This document shows, one piece after another, positions 50,918-61,666 of a DNA stretch of 64,000 nt. The stretch is from Bimastos eiseni (taxonomy: Eukaryota; Annelida; Clitellata; Crassiclitellata; Lumbricidae). Positions within the stretch are counted from its first letter, which is position 1. Each line of letters starts with the position of its first letter. The notes under the pieces are model-generated. The model was not told the DNA's origin. It was given only the letters and a program-made list of their open reading frames with translations, and did not search any database. The stretch spans positions 9,749,127-9,813,126 of the forward strand of contig OY365822.1 in assembly GCA_959347315.1 (NCBI GenBank), in the 5' to 3' direction. A program made the position numbers and the translations under genes.

Positions 50918-53900
50918 CTAAAATAATAAGCACAGTATAGTAGTAATAATAAAAAATAATCTCTGGATGTTGTTGGAAGTAAGCCAAAGAGCGCAAAACT
51001 GCTTTTCTTTATCAGCGTCCGTCTATCTGCATCCAACGTCAAAATCTGTTTGATTTTAATGACACTTTCCTATGAGCCATGAAGACTATAGGTCAGACCC
51101 TACGGCCAACTATTTTAATAATAATCTCTTAGTCCATGAGTGAACGAAGTACTACAGGGCATACAAATGTTAACAATAAAAATAATAATATGCAGAATAT
51201 GCAATTAGGATTTGGGGACGATTCGTCCCCGGACGATTCATCCCGGACGATTCATCCTCGGACGATTCATCCTCGGACGATTCATCCACAGGACGATTCA
51301 TCCCCGGACGATTCATCCGGACCAATCATCAATCCAGTCAATCCAGGACCATTCATCCAAAGTGTCTTTAAATGCAATAATAAATCGCCGTTGTAAGGGC
51401 CATTGAACAGCAACCTTCTACCGTTGGTGTGTTACCACTTAGAGAAGAATGATTGTAACAGATGGGTGCTTGTCGTTTTGGGTGGCACCAAGGGTTCTCT
51501 TTAGACCCTATAAGGGGCTTTTGTATACTTGGAGGAGAAGTATTTTATTTCGAGGGTCAAGTAAGACCATTTCTTGCAATGCATTTCCACACTGGATTTT
51601 GGCTTGAGAATAACGGTAAGTTTGAAGGGTTAGCACTTGCAGAAGAGTGACTCAAAGAGATGGGTGACTGTGGTTTCATGTAGCACCAGGTGTTCTCTTC
51701 AGGCCCTAGAAAAGGCTTTTACATACTTACAAAAATATGTTAAACAACATTTTTATTTTATTAACCTCTAGTATTTTATTTATCATTAAGTTGTGACAAA
51801 TTTTGTCCATTTCCAAGTTTTAATTCAAGTTTTAATTGTGCGACAAATGCGCAATTGCACGAAGATACATAAACACAGTGGTTCTTCCGTATCCACCAAC
51901 AGCGCGTCTCACTCTGTCGACCAAGTCGCGATATTTCTTGACACCAATTTCCTGGATACCAGTAGTTGCTTGCATGAATGCTGCCTTCTGTTTCTGACTA
52001 TCTTTCTCCAGCCCTTCAATCATCACCCATAGTGAAGGATGACTGCACATGAAGAGTGATTGGATGCCATGATGCCAGCCTTCCACTATGTTTGTTGTAC
52101 GTGCTATACCATCTCCAGCAGATTCGTACTGGTTCCACATCGGGATTGGAAACATAGCTGGGCCATAATTGTCGCCTCTGCCTCGGAGTCGTCGACCTCT
52201 AATGTAGGTGTGCTCGAAGTAGGCTAGAAGTTCGTTCATTCTTTCGTGTTCTGCCATGTCTTCAGCTAGCAAGTCGAATGATTCAGCAACATCATCAACC
52301 GGTACATGTGCGAGTGCTGATAAACATCGAACACTTCCACGCAGCACGTCGTCAGTTTCGTAATCGTTCTTCATACCCAATTCATTGACCTTGCGCAAAA
52401 CGCTCTGGTTGAGATGAAAGTAACATCCTGTTATCGAAGCTCCTGGAAATGCATGAGTATATGCTCCCATTGCCGCTGACTCAAAATCGGTTAAGATCGT
52501 TTTTGGTGCAGCACTTGGCATAAGATTCTTCAATTCCACTATAAGACGGTCGTAGGTTGCTCGGGTCTTGTTCGGCAATAAACAATATACTGCGGCCGGG
52601 TTTATTCCGTTTATGAACTGAAAATGTATACTGTACATCTGGAAAAAGATGGAGGGTACCACCTTGAAAGTGCCATCAGCCAACCAGATGTCGGATCTGG
52701 CTAGACCATCAAGAAGCATTCTATCGCCCAAGATGATAAGCCGATCATCTCCCGATCCAGAATCAAATAATAGTAGATTGATAAATTTTGATGGGAAATC
52801 AAAGCTGAGATCTGTTGGTGTCGGTGGTAAGGTTTGCTGGTTTTGACCGCTTGACAATGCAACTTGGCGATGACGACGCAGAACACGGTTTAGTGAAGTT
52901 TTTTTGGGCAAGGCCATCAACACATGTGGCTCCAGATCAACCATAACCGCGCCAGAAGACGAACTTGGTGTCGCTATAGTTTCTGTCATTTTCTTCTTCA
53001 TGTCTCCGATAGCTTTCCGTCCAAGTGCTGTTGCGACATTCCCGTTGTGAGTGTGGTCTGGTGACTGATCTCCGATCACAACGTTGTTTGTATCTGTTAA
53101 TAGCCGTGCTTTGCAGTTGAAAACCTGGTGTTTGCAACAGCGCCATTTTGTTTGTCCTTGTGCGTTTTCTCCTTTTCTCCAGTATTCATAGTTTCGATGT
53201 ATGATCGTTCGCTTTCCACGTTTCGATGTTCCAAAATTTACTGTTGTCATAACGTTTTCTTTTATTGCTTTTTATTAATTATTGTTCATTAATTAATCAA
53301 AAAGCATATTTATTTATTGATATTTAGTTGTTTATGAATCAAAAACACGCGCACTTTACAGACTGAACGCATACTTTGGTGACGTCATGTTTTTGGACGT
53401 AAGAAGAATTATTTTAGTAATTAAGATGGAATGTCTGGTGTAATGACGAACCTGATATTAACTAACCTCTGATATTGCTTATCGAAGGGGAAGTCAAACA
53501 CTATAATTTAATTACTAATCGCCTCATATAATATGTAAAAAGGACTTTTTTAATTTATTTATTTTGGATGAATGGTCCTGGATTGACTTTCCGGATGAAT
53601 CGTCCGCTGGATGAATCGTCCTGTGGATGAATCGTCCTGTGGATGAATCGTCCGAGGATGAATCGTCCGAGGATGAATCGTCCGGAATGAATCGTCCGGG
53701 GATGAATCGTCCGCATACCGCAATTAGCCACCGGCTTGCCCAGGTATCAGGCGACAGGATAGACCACCTTCCTCTACCAGCGCTTGTCAATGACTGTCCA
53801 GTGCTTCAACGCAGTCGCTGTTGTAGCACTTTTTTTACCAATAAAACCATCTGCGAAGACTAGCCATTCCAGAACAATGCACCTAAGTTTTTGAATCCCG

Positions 53901-56362
53901 AGGGATCAAAAAAATAACAATAGTAATAATAATAAAAAATAAAAATAATATTTATACGCATGAATAAACGACTGCAGGAGAGTCTTCAGAAAGCCTTTGT
54001 CCGTGACGCTCGCGAATAAATACAACATAGGCCTAGGCCTGTAGTTGTAGTGTACAATTGACAGAAGGGTGCATTCAGGGCAAATGGTGATAACTTAGAG
54101 CGATTTAATTTTCCTATAGCAGGCCTATATCTACTGGCATATGAGAATTATGAATTTGGGGATTGTCGGCTCTCTAGTACGCAAAAATAACTCAACATTC
54201 TACCTGGATGAACAGCCGCAGCTTTGGCTCCTTGAGTGGAATATCTTGTCACCAGTTCTGTTGTAAACATCATCATCGCTAGCTTCGTAGTGGCATACAT
54301 TCCGTAGATACTGTAGTTGGCGCCAATGACGTCATCGAAATTTGCGTTACCCATTACGTAGGAATCTGATGACATGTTGATGACGCGCATCGGACAGACA
54401 GATGACAGGCGTTCCGCGGAGTAAAGATGGCGGATGAGGAGGTTAGTGAGGTAGAAATGAGACAGAAAGTTTACTTGGAAACAGTAATCGTGTCCATCTG
54501 CTGAAGTTGCCTTTGGTCCGAGATAGGCTAGAAATTGATACAGATTTTCACAAAAGAAAAATCTAAGGTTACTTGCGCTTTTTTAAATCACATGAAGAGC
54601 GGATTACTTAGAAACAATGGCATGAAATCTTAATAAATATTATCTACTGCATGCTCTGTAGATTCTTGTATTCATAGCCACAGATTATCCTTGACCTAGC
54701 TTACTAGCTGCTAAGCTTTTAGAAAATGTTATCCCATGTCCTAGTGTCTAGCGACTGTCAAATAGTTAGGCCGGGGTTTCATTCCCCTTCAGATGTCAGC
54801 GCCATAAGCCACACTAATCCGAGTTATAATTGCGCCCTGTGCCTAGCATCAAACTTGCGCCCCACATTTTTAAAATAGTCCATTTATGAAATAATAAGTT
54901 ATTCCATCCTGAAATTTGCGCCCTTTCCACATTTGCGCCCTGGGTCACGGCCCCGCTGCACCTTCGGTACGGCCCTGACGTCAGTTCTCGATTGCTTGTT
55001 AGCTCCCTGCACTTACTACACTACTGACAGACAGGGGCCTATGGATACTCTCGAGCGTTGATTCGATCAGCTCGGGTATAGGTTGATAGTAAAGATATAG
55101 AAACAGATGGATAGAGAAAAACAGAAACGATGAAGGAGTGGTCTGGATTGAGAGACTGGAATCTGGTTCACATCGGGGGAGAGGAAGAAACGTCAGAATA
55201 GCGACGATAAACGGAAAATAACCCGCATTGTTGACGAGGACGTCCAGTCTATCGAAGTGATCGAGAAACGACTGAACGAAGTTCCTGACTGATTCCAGTG
55301 ACGCCAGGTCCAGCCGGAGGATCATCGCAGACCCATGAAGCACTCCAGATCCCATGCCCTTCGCCGCCTCTTGTTCGATCTCGTCTGACACGGCGCCAGC
55401 AGACTCCAGGTTGCGGCAGCCGAGTACGACTCTGGCTCCCCTTCTGGCACACTCCACTGCCACTGCACGCCCCACGCCAGAGCTGGACCCTATATATGCA
55501 GATGAGCACGTTACATCGTCTCATTAGCGCTAATTGTGACATGGTGTGATGAAACAATATGTAAGAATGTTTGTACATCGTTTAATCTATTATCTTTTTC
55601 TTTTAATCGTCTCCTACCGGCTATCTCTATATCCTATCCTACTAGCAGAGGTGTAACAAGGTTTCGAAAAGTGGGGGGCAAAATATTGCGCGAAGCGTAA
55701 CAAGTTTTGCCCTCCCCTCCCCGGAATTTGAAAAATGGGGGCACGAATTATTTTAACAAAGGTTATCTTAAAGTGCCATTGGAGAAACATAAAAAGAACC
55801 GATTGGGGGCCACTGAGCACTAAAACGGGGCTTTGCCCCAAGTTTTGAAACTGGGGGCAGGTGCCCACTGCCCCCGCTTGTTACACCCCTGCCTACTAGG
55901 CGGCCCTAACTTGCGGGAGCTTTGGTCCCTAATTGGATCTCCTAGGCATATCTCAACTTACTTGCTCACTCCATAACTACTTCTCTCCTTTCTCAAATAT
56001 AATTGACTTAATTATTTACCATTTTGTTTTGGATCGTTGTAAATTGTTGCATGTTGTTGCTGATCAGCCAAATACATTTCTTTGATTAATTGGTTGAATT
56101 ATGTGTTGCATGTATCCGAGTCAAATTCATTTTTTTTTTAAATCTCGACTCGGTAAGAGAAATATATAAAATTTGCATATTTGGCTTCGTCACTGTTGTC
56201 GTCGTCAGGGTAACGCCTACCTGTCACCATGACAACCATCCCGTTCAACTTTTTTCGAGTCTTACACATCGTCGTTCGACGAATGCGTAAGCGTAATGTA
56301 ATCGCTATAAACAGTGGCAACGCAACTGCTGCAGTTAAACAGAACAAGTGCTTTCCCGCCAT
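50661..56362 (-). CDS. Short-chain dehydrogenase, retinol dehydrogenase 11-14 type, complete 4-exon gene
   Basis: NAD(P)-dependent oxidoreductase, probably acting on retinoids or other lipid carbonyls at an intracellular membrane. Exons 5' to 3': 56362-56221, 55489-55223, 54527-54204, 50917-50661; 990 nt, 329 residues, within the 316-336 usual for RDH11-14. A hydrophobic N-terminal segment (about residues 6-26) followed by Arg/Lys is a membrane anchor. The cofactor motif TGSSSGVG starts at Thr47. The motif after strand 4 reads NNAA (134-137) in place of the commoner NNAG. Catalytic serine is 189 or 190, with YATTK giving Tyr214 and Lys218, and HPG follows at 243-245. The C-terminus ends GL, like RDHs. 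All introns join in phase 1 with GT-AG ends. An in-frame ATG 25 codons upstream (56437) is less likely because it precedes the anchor. The substrate is inferred and the exact paralogue is unknown. Confidence 0.93.
51209..51355. repeat. Left terminal tandem-repeat TIR of the MULE
   Basis: About seven copies of GGACGATTCATCC spaced by 1-5 bases, with the outer copy changed to GATTCGTCC. It ends with CCAATCATC...CCAGGACCATTCATCC. It mirrors the array at 53575-53719. Confidence 0.9.
51832..53250 (-). CDS. MULE transposase with N-terminal FLYWCH zinc finger
   Basis: 472-residue frame without stops. Residues 5-70 look like a FLYWCH zinc finger (aromatic YEYW, then WRCC near 37-39, Cys46 and DHTH at 65-68), a DNA-binding module found with MULE transposases. 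The catalytic core has the MULE DDE triad: Asp192 in ADGTF, Asp255 in TDFESAA and Glu390 in NIVEGWH, with the GCYFH CxxH motif (Cys276, His279) between the second Asp and Glu as in the family. It excises and inserts its own element in the nucleus. The intact frame and matching target duplication suggest recent insertion. The start ATG at 53250 is the first in frame. Confidence 0.92.
   Translation of the reverse strand: MTTVNFGTSKRGKRTIIHRNYEYWRKGENAQGQTKWRCCKHQVFNCKARLLTDTNNVVIGDQSPDHTHNGNVATALGRKAIGDMKKKMTETIATPSSSSGAVMVDLEPHVLMALPKKTSLNRVLRRHRQVALSSGQNQQTLPPTPTDLSFDFPSKFINLLLFDSGSGDDRLIILGDRMLLDGLARSDIWLADGTFKVVPSIFFQMYSIHFQFINGINPAAVYCLLPNKTRATYDRLIVELKNLMPSAAPKTILTDFESAAMGAYTHAFPGASITGCYFHLNQSVLRKVNELGMKNDYETDDVLRGSVRCLSALAHVPVDDVAESFDLLAEDMAEHERMNELLAYFEHTYIRGRRLRGRGDNYGPAMFPIPMWNQYESAGDGIARTTNIVEGWHHGIQSLFMCSHPSLWVMIEGLEKDSQKQKAAFMQATTGIQEIGVKKYRDLVDRVRRAVGGYGRTTVFMYLRAIAHLSHN
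53565..53719. repeat. Right terminal tandem-repeat TIR of the MULE
   Basis: Inverse of the left array: about eight GGATGAATCGTCC units, preceded by GGATGAATGGTCCTGGATTGAC, which matches the inner end of the left array in reverse. So whole arrays, not single units, are the inverted termini. Confidence 0.9.
54204..54527 (-). CDS. SDR exon 3 (catalytic residues)
   Basis: Encodes the active-site segment: FQVNFLSHFYLTNLL, INMSSDSY, YGMYATTKLAM and AAAVHPG. The acceptor is tttctag and the donor gtagaa. Confidence 0.95.
54560..54985. other. SDR intron 2 with possible hAT end
   Basis: 54795-54978 is C-rich with TTGCGCCCT repeated and ends CTTCGGTACGGCCCTG, resembling a hAT terminus (CAGGGCCGTACC in reverse). 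I could not find a matching left end or duplication. Confidence 0.35.
55223..55489 (-). CDS. SDR exon 2 (cofactor-binding fold)
   Basis: Encodes SSSGVGRAVAVECARRGARV, an RLDLASLESV segment and LDVLVNNA. The acceptor is tatatag. The donor gttatt is weak but phase-correct. Confidence 0.93.
55646..55891. mobile_element. hAT-type MITE, copy 2, in SDR intron 1
   Basis: 246 bp. Ends are CAGAGGTGTAACAAGG and its inverse CTTGTTACACCCCTG, flanked by a perfect 8 bp duplication cctactag (55638-55645, 55892-55899). The interior is G-rich then C-rich (GGGGGC...TGCCCCC) and closely resembles the copy at 14564. Confidence 0.93.
56221..56362 (-). CDS. SDR exon 1 (membrane anchor, start)
   Basis: MAGKHLF..., hydrophobic anchor, basic stretch and the first Rossmann strand (MVVMVTG). 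It ends in phase 1 at gtaggc. Confidence 0.9.
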
Positions 56363-56897
56363 CTCTATCTTCTGATCGAACGAGCACCTGCCGAGGAAAG
56401 GAATAAGACGGACAATATGCGTCTGGTTATAGAACATCTAAGATTAATTGGTCTATTATTAGACCACGTATCGACTCACAAAACTTACACATGCTATATA
56501 AATTATATAGTATTGACCAACCAACTCCTCTCATATGTATCTGTCTGTCCGTCCGTCTCAGGCTATTTATATAGCGCCTTAAAAGAACCTCTCGAAGGCG
56601 TCTGTCTGGCTGTCAGTCTGTATGTGTCTTTCCATTTCTAATAAAGTATATTATTTGCTTTAAAGGATAATATAATCTGCGTCTAAGTGATCGGCTGGTC
56701 TTCATCCAAACGAGCATGCGAACGGTATTATCTGATGCCTGTGTCTGATAATGTTAACTTAAGTCTCTCTCAGCGTCCGGTCCATCCATCACAAAGTTGA
56801 CAACCGGCAACACATAATTATTATGCTCTATGATATATATATATATATATATATCCATTCGTATATATGCATGATATCCTCCTCTGAACGAAGGGAT

Positions 56898-56952
<55 letters not shown>

Positions 56953-57787
56953 AGTGTGTGTGTGTGTGTATTATAATATGTGTGCGTGTGTGCATTATGC
57001 ATACGCAACTAAATAAATGGGGCCTATACATAGGCCTAGGCACAATGTGCAAAAAAATTACGGGCAATAATATAGTTTATAATAGGCCTACACTTATATA
57101 ATCATCCGCAAGTCTTTCGTTCACGACATAAAATGTAGGCTACCCCTACCACAGATCTTATCCTACAAAATTATGCTGCCTCAACGACGGTTAGCCTAAA
57201 CACGCACTATTCCACAGATCAAAATTTAGCAGAAGACCTTAGCCTATATAAGATAGCCTACATCCACGCTAACAAATAGCCTAACATCTTCGCCTGAAGT
57301 ATCTAATAGTTCCTAAGAATTTTACGTGTATTCTACCCACGTGTTATCTGCTCATCGATTCGAACTTGACCGCATATTGCAAATGAATCATGTAGTTCCG
57401 GTAATTTGGTAGCTGTAGTCTGTATACAGCCCCTAACAGACAACTTAAAATAATGATTAAGCCCTACAATAATTTAGATTACTTAGCTTATCTGCTAGGA
57501 GCTAAATTTAAATCTAGCCATCGAGTCTTTCAATAAGCCAATGGTAATTTTATTCGTAAGTCACTGGGCCTTTCTTATAATAATGGGGTATATAGACTTT
57601 TTTGTTAAGCATGAGAAACCTATCAAGCGAAATAACAAATTCTTCTATAATCGTCCCACAACATAGTTAAAAAATAAAAATGCGAAGCGTGTCTCGTATG
57701 TCATCCACAGGGCTCTATATTGGGGGATATGGATGTAAACAATAGGTTAGGATATATATAGAAACTACGAAACTCATTATAATCGTT
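56363..57787. other. SDR upstream region; TA and TG microsatellites
   Basis: A retroelement tail (ATTTATATAGCGCCTTAAAAG) at 56566, TA runs at 56834-56853 and 56900-56934, and TG at 56935-56970. No exon seen. The SDR promoter should be near 56400 but shows no clear motif. Confidence 0.4.
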
Positions 57788-58003
57788 GGGCCTGTGGCGC
57801 AATGGATAAGGCGTCTGCTCATAAGATTCCAAGTTCGACTCTTGGCAGGCTCGAAGTTTTCCCCTATTATAGGATCATTGCCACTTTGGTTAATAAATAG
57901 GTATTCTGTTTTGATTAAGAGCCTGTGCATAAGCTGGTTCCCGCGACTTCACGTTTGTGGACGCTGTAGAAATGCTGAAATTACGATTACGATTACGATT
58001 ATT
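57788..58003 (+). mobile_element. tRNA-Arg-derived SINE with (ATTACG)n tail, head lacking the anticodon arm
   Basis: The 66 nt head (57788-57853) keeps a 7 bp acceptor stem (GGGCCTG with CAGGCTC, one G-U), a D stem (GCGC with GCGT) and a perfect T stem (CCAAG with CTTGG), with A box TGGCGCAATGGATAAGGC and B box AGTTCGACTCT. Only 14 bases lie where about 22 are needed for the anticodon and variable arms, so it is not a working tRNA. The body runs on (GCTGGTTCCCGCGACTTCAC) to a tail of ATTACGATTACGATTACG. Resemblance to tRNA-Arg is from the GTGGCGCAATGGAT and AAGATT words. Confidence 0.75.
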
Positions 58004-58380
58004 CAATGCTTAACAAATGGAAAATTGTTTGACTCTACCGCCGTCAGTAAGCCTGTTTGGTTGTGTCTGCATGAAACCTGGATAACAAGGATGACGTCAG
58101 CAGTCCTGGCCTCTGGGTAGGTTACCAGATACATGGATAGCTCATAGCTGCCCATCCATCACACATCATCACAACTTTGTAATTAAAAGCTATGTATACG
58201 CTGTACAGGGCAATACATTATTCACGTATACGATTGCATACGTAGGCCTATAGCATATAAGGAGGACTCAGAATTGATGTTTCACTTTATAGTCTGAGGG
58301 TCCAGTCCACCAAGAAACGAAGTCACATTGAAATAGGCCTAACATTTGTTCTGAGCTGCGCATTAGTTTTTGGATATAAT

Positions 58381-61300
58381 TGTGGCGGACAGGCCACAAG
58401 GCTCGAATGAATGATTTATTTAAATAATCGACTCGCCATGGCGTTATTTTACGTATATTTTATACAGTGTTGCGTATAGGAAGGAAGACCGATCGGCGGT
58501 TTATAATTGAGTGCATAGCTGGCAGACGCATGAATTGGCTTGAGTATAGCCTGACATACGGTGCATCGCTATATATGTGGAGCAGTGGTTCGTACTGCCT
58601 CATACGTAGACTGGTTCTCGTACCGTTTCAGAGATCGTGTTGCCATATAAATACGACCTCTAATGACAGCCACTCTCGCGGTCAGGCCGGTGCTGCTTTT
58701 CGCTGATCTGGTGGGGTGGGCCCCTCTGCCGTCGATCGCAAGACGGACCGTGCACTGATTGTAGGAGTCAACAGCCTGACTGACAGAGAAAAGACCGATC
58801 GTGAGAAATGCTCACAGGTCTGGGTGCCGTTCGGGAGTGCGTAGAGACCCGATCGAGAAAAATAAATGAATGAATGATAGTTCTGTACGAGAATACGGGG
58901 AAGATGGTGACCGTCGGTGGCCGTGAGAAAGAGATCGGGTAAAGCCCCGAGGAACCGAACGTTATATCGAGAGAGGCCTCGGTGGCCGTGGATACAATAC
59001 AACGGGTAAAACGACAAGGTGCGATTATAATCGAGAAAGAATGATCTGGGCGGCCGTTGAGACAATATACGGGAAGAGTTCCCCAGTGAACACGTTGGTC
59101 AAAAGACGGGGAGGGCGGCCGTTGGAAACAGACCGAGAGAGCTACCGGTGAAGCCGTTGACACTTACTGGAAAACATAAATACGTTCAATAAATACGGGG
59201 AGGGTGACCCCATTGGTGCGTTCGATGCAGGGAAAGTTCCCATTGGTGCCGAAAACCTTATCAATTGCGGGCGTCTCCGCATATTCTTTGCTCTTTACGG
59301 TTTCCCGTAAATATCTATACTTGGCTACCTAACGTGGTCATACTTACTCCTCCCGTTTACCAGCAATCTGTTGATTTGCGTGTCTGATCGCAATGTCTTT
59401 GCTCGCGGTTTCCCCGCATATCTTTACTTGAGTTACTAAACGTAATATCTGTACTTGCGTTGTCCCCGCAGTGTCTTCTTTATTGTCTTACGATCTTTCG
59501 GTAAATCTTCTTGTTGGCTACATATGTCGGTCACACTTAACTCCTCTCGTTTTCCAGAAATCTATTCACTTTTGTGTCTAGTTGCAATATCTTGGCTCGT
59601 GGTTTCCCCGCGAGGCGTCTACTAATTTCTTCTTATAGGTCTAACTACATAATCTTTTTTCGAGGACTTCCTCGAAAGATCTGCCAGTGGTTCGTTCAAG
59701 TGTGCAAGAGACAAAGTAGAATTGCTTCAGAGAAAGTGATTATAATAATACAGGTCTGTGTAAAACATAGAGGTAACGTGGTGACACTTACCTCAGGTGC
59801 CTGTGAGAGAATCGCGTCTGAGAAACATGGCTTACGAGAATTGGTGCATTACCGTTGGTCAGAGCTCTGGGTGACAAGTATCTAGATGATCCTACGATGA
59901 GAGGAATAAGCGCAGTCCAATAAAGTTACAGACATGTGAGAGTCTGAGTGAGTGAATACAAAAGTATATGACAGATGAAAGCAGACCGAGAAATATTCTT
60001 CTTGGCTACCTAGTTCAGTCATAGCTACTCCTGCCGGTTTCCACCAGGTTGCCGGAGACGTAAAAATTCGGGTGACTGAGATCGAGGAAATTCGGGTGGC
60101 CGCAATCGTAGAAGTTCTGGTGGCCGCAAGAGATACAAGCCGGGTAGATTCCCGGAGTAGCAGCCGTACAGACCGAGAGAGCTGCCGGTGGAGCGTTGGC
60201 ACATACGGGGAAAGTTCCCCAGTGGATGCGTTCGACGGTGACCCCATTGGTGCGTTCGACGATTACAAGAAACGGTCGTGACTGGTGCCGAAGACTTCAA
60301 TAATTGCGGGTGTTTCGGCATATTCTTTCTCTGTACGGTTTCGTTGATATATATACTAAGCTACCTAACGTGGTCATAGTTACTCTCGCGGGTTTCCAGC
60401 AGCACTTGAGTTGTCGAACACGTGGAAGCTCGTGTGGCCGTGATAGATACAGACTGGGTCAGTCCCAGGATTAGCGATCGCATATAGTCAGAGAGGCCCC
60501 GGTGGCCGAGAGTGTCACAGACCGTGAAAGAGTTCGGGCGGCCGTTCGATAGAAATGCCGGGAAATTCTGGGCAGTCAGAAACCCAGGTTAAAGATAATA
60601 AGCAGACCAAAAATTGATCGATAAGTAAATATTCCTGTTGGCTACCTACTTTGGTCACAGATACTCCTCCCGTTTTCCCGAAGTGTATCTACTTGCCTGT
60701 CTGATCGAAGTGATCGATACGAGAACGGTTGGGTAATCGGGTACCCAGGTGAATACATGGTTGCTTGTCGTCTCACGCAGTTCCGAGAACTGACTGAAGT
60801 GCGAGGTCGGGCCCCCTCGTGCGTAGGTCGGATCGAAGATCTGTGTGCAGATAGCGAATGTTCTAGACAGAAGACCTTCACTATCAGAGTCCGTGAATAC
60901 CGTGCCATTGTCATTTTTATCGAAGCAGATTATATCAGTGTTGGTGGGTAACTGCTAACACAGAGGACGGGTACTTACTCCGTCAATTGTGGTGCATGAT
61001 AAAATATACGTGTGCGGCCGTTATGCCATACACGGAAATAGATCGAGAGATACGTGTTGAGCAGAAGGCGTGATAGCTGTGTCTAGCATGATATGACGAA
61101 AAGCTATGAAACTGGTAGTGTCTAGGTCGATAGAGTTTAGAGAGTTGCGAACAGTAATGTCTAGGAGTACAAGACGTTGAATTTAGCTACGACTTAGGGA
61201 CTTGTCTCAAGTATATCATTCTGAACCTCGTAACTTAAGAGAACGTTCGGTGTTCCTTATTGGCGATAATTTCAGAGTCTCAAGATGCTGAATGATACGA

Positions 61301-61662
61301 CATCAGGTAGAGAAGAAGAAGAGGCTAGTAGCTTGGAAGGTAGAGAAGGCGAGAAAGACTCCTGCCGGTATGATTACGAACCCTGTTTTGAGTACGGCCA
61401 TCCTCAGAACGTTGCCCATCCGGCGACCGCGGAATAGGCAGAGCCAGTCCTCGTGACTTATTCGAACGGAGTTACCTTTCTTGGAGAAGAGGCTCATCCT
61501 TGATCTATACTGGTGAGAGCGATCATCCTGGTAGATATAGAGAGCAACCATTTGGCACTGAGATTTGATAAGGAAGTGACCCGGGCGACTCCAGACATTT
61601 CACCGAGCTGGAATCGACACCGTCCGAGAGCTAGGCAGGCGCTCGGGCGGCAGAACGCCACA
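58381..61662. mobile_element. Candidate 3.28 kb solo LTR (TGTGGCG...CGCCACA) with internal repeats
   Basis: Bounded by TGTGGCGGAC and GAACGCCACA, starting TG and ending CA like an LTR, with a 4 bp duplication taat on each side (58377-58380, 61663-61666), as for Gypsy-type insertions. No gag or pol frame is inside. The interior is a mosaic of decayed repeats: a G-rich word GGTGGCCGT (58913, 58980, 59048, 59114, 60083, 60118, 60501, 60537, 61014) and a module TTGGCTACCTAACGTGGTCA plus CTCCTCCCGTTTCCAG (59321, 59514, 60002, 60358, 60638). Near-palindromes such as GGGGAAAGTTCCCC recur. The short terminal match leaves open that this is instead a satellite-like block. Confidence 0.5.
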
Positions 61663-61666
61663 TAAT

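Larger units (their letters stand above)
51209..53719 (-). mobile_element. Complete MULE (Mutator-like) DNA transposon nested in SDR intron 3
   Basis: 2511 bp element flanked by a perfect 8 bp duplication GCAATTAG (51201-51208 and 53720-53727). Its ends are inverted. The left end is a tandem array of GGACGATTCATCC units (51217-51345). The right end is the same in reverse (53575-53715). Between them is one intact transposase frame. About 400 bp of non-coding DNA at the transposase 3' side carries a second direct repeat (51452-51530 and 51660-51730). The transposon sits in the same orientation as its host gene. Confidence 0.9.

Noticed and set aside
54795..54978. Complete hAT element in SDR intron 2
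   Set aside because: Only a right-end-like motif; the left end and duplication were not found.
57788..57853. A functional tRNA-Arg gene
   Set aside because: The anticodon arm is missing about 8 bases and a SINE body with an ATTACG tail follows.
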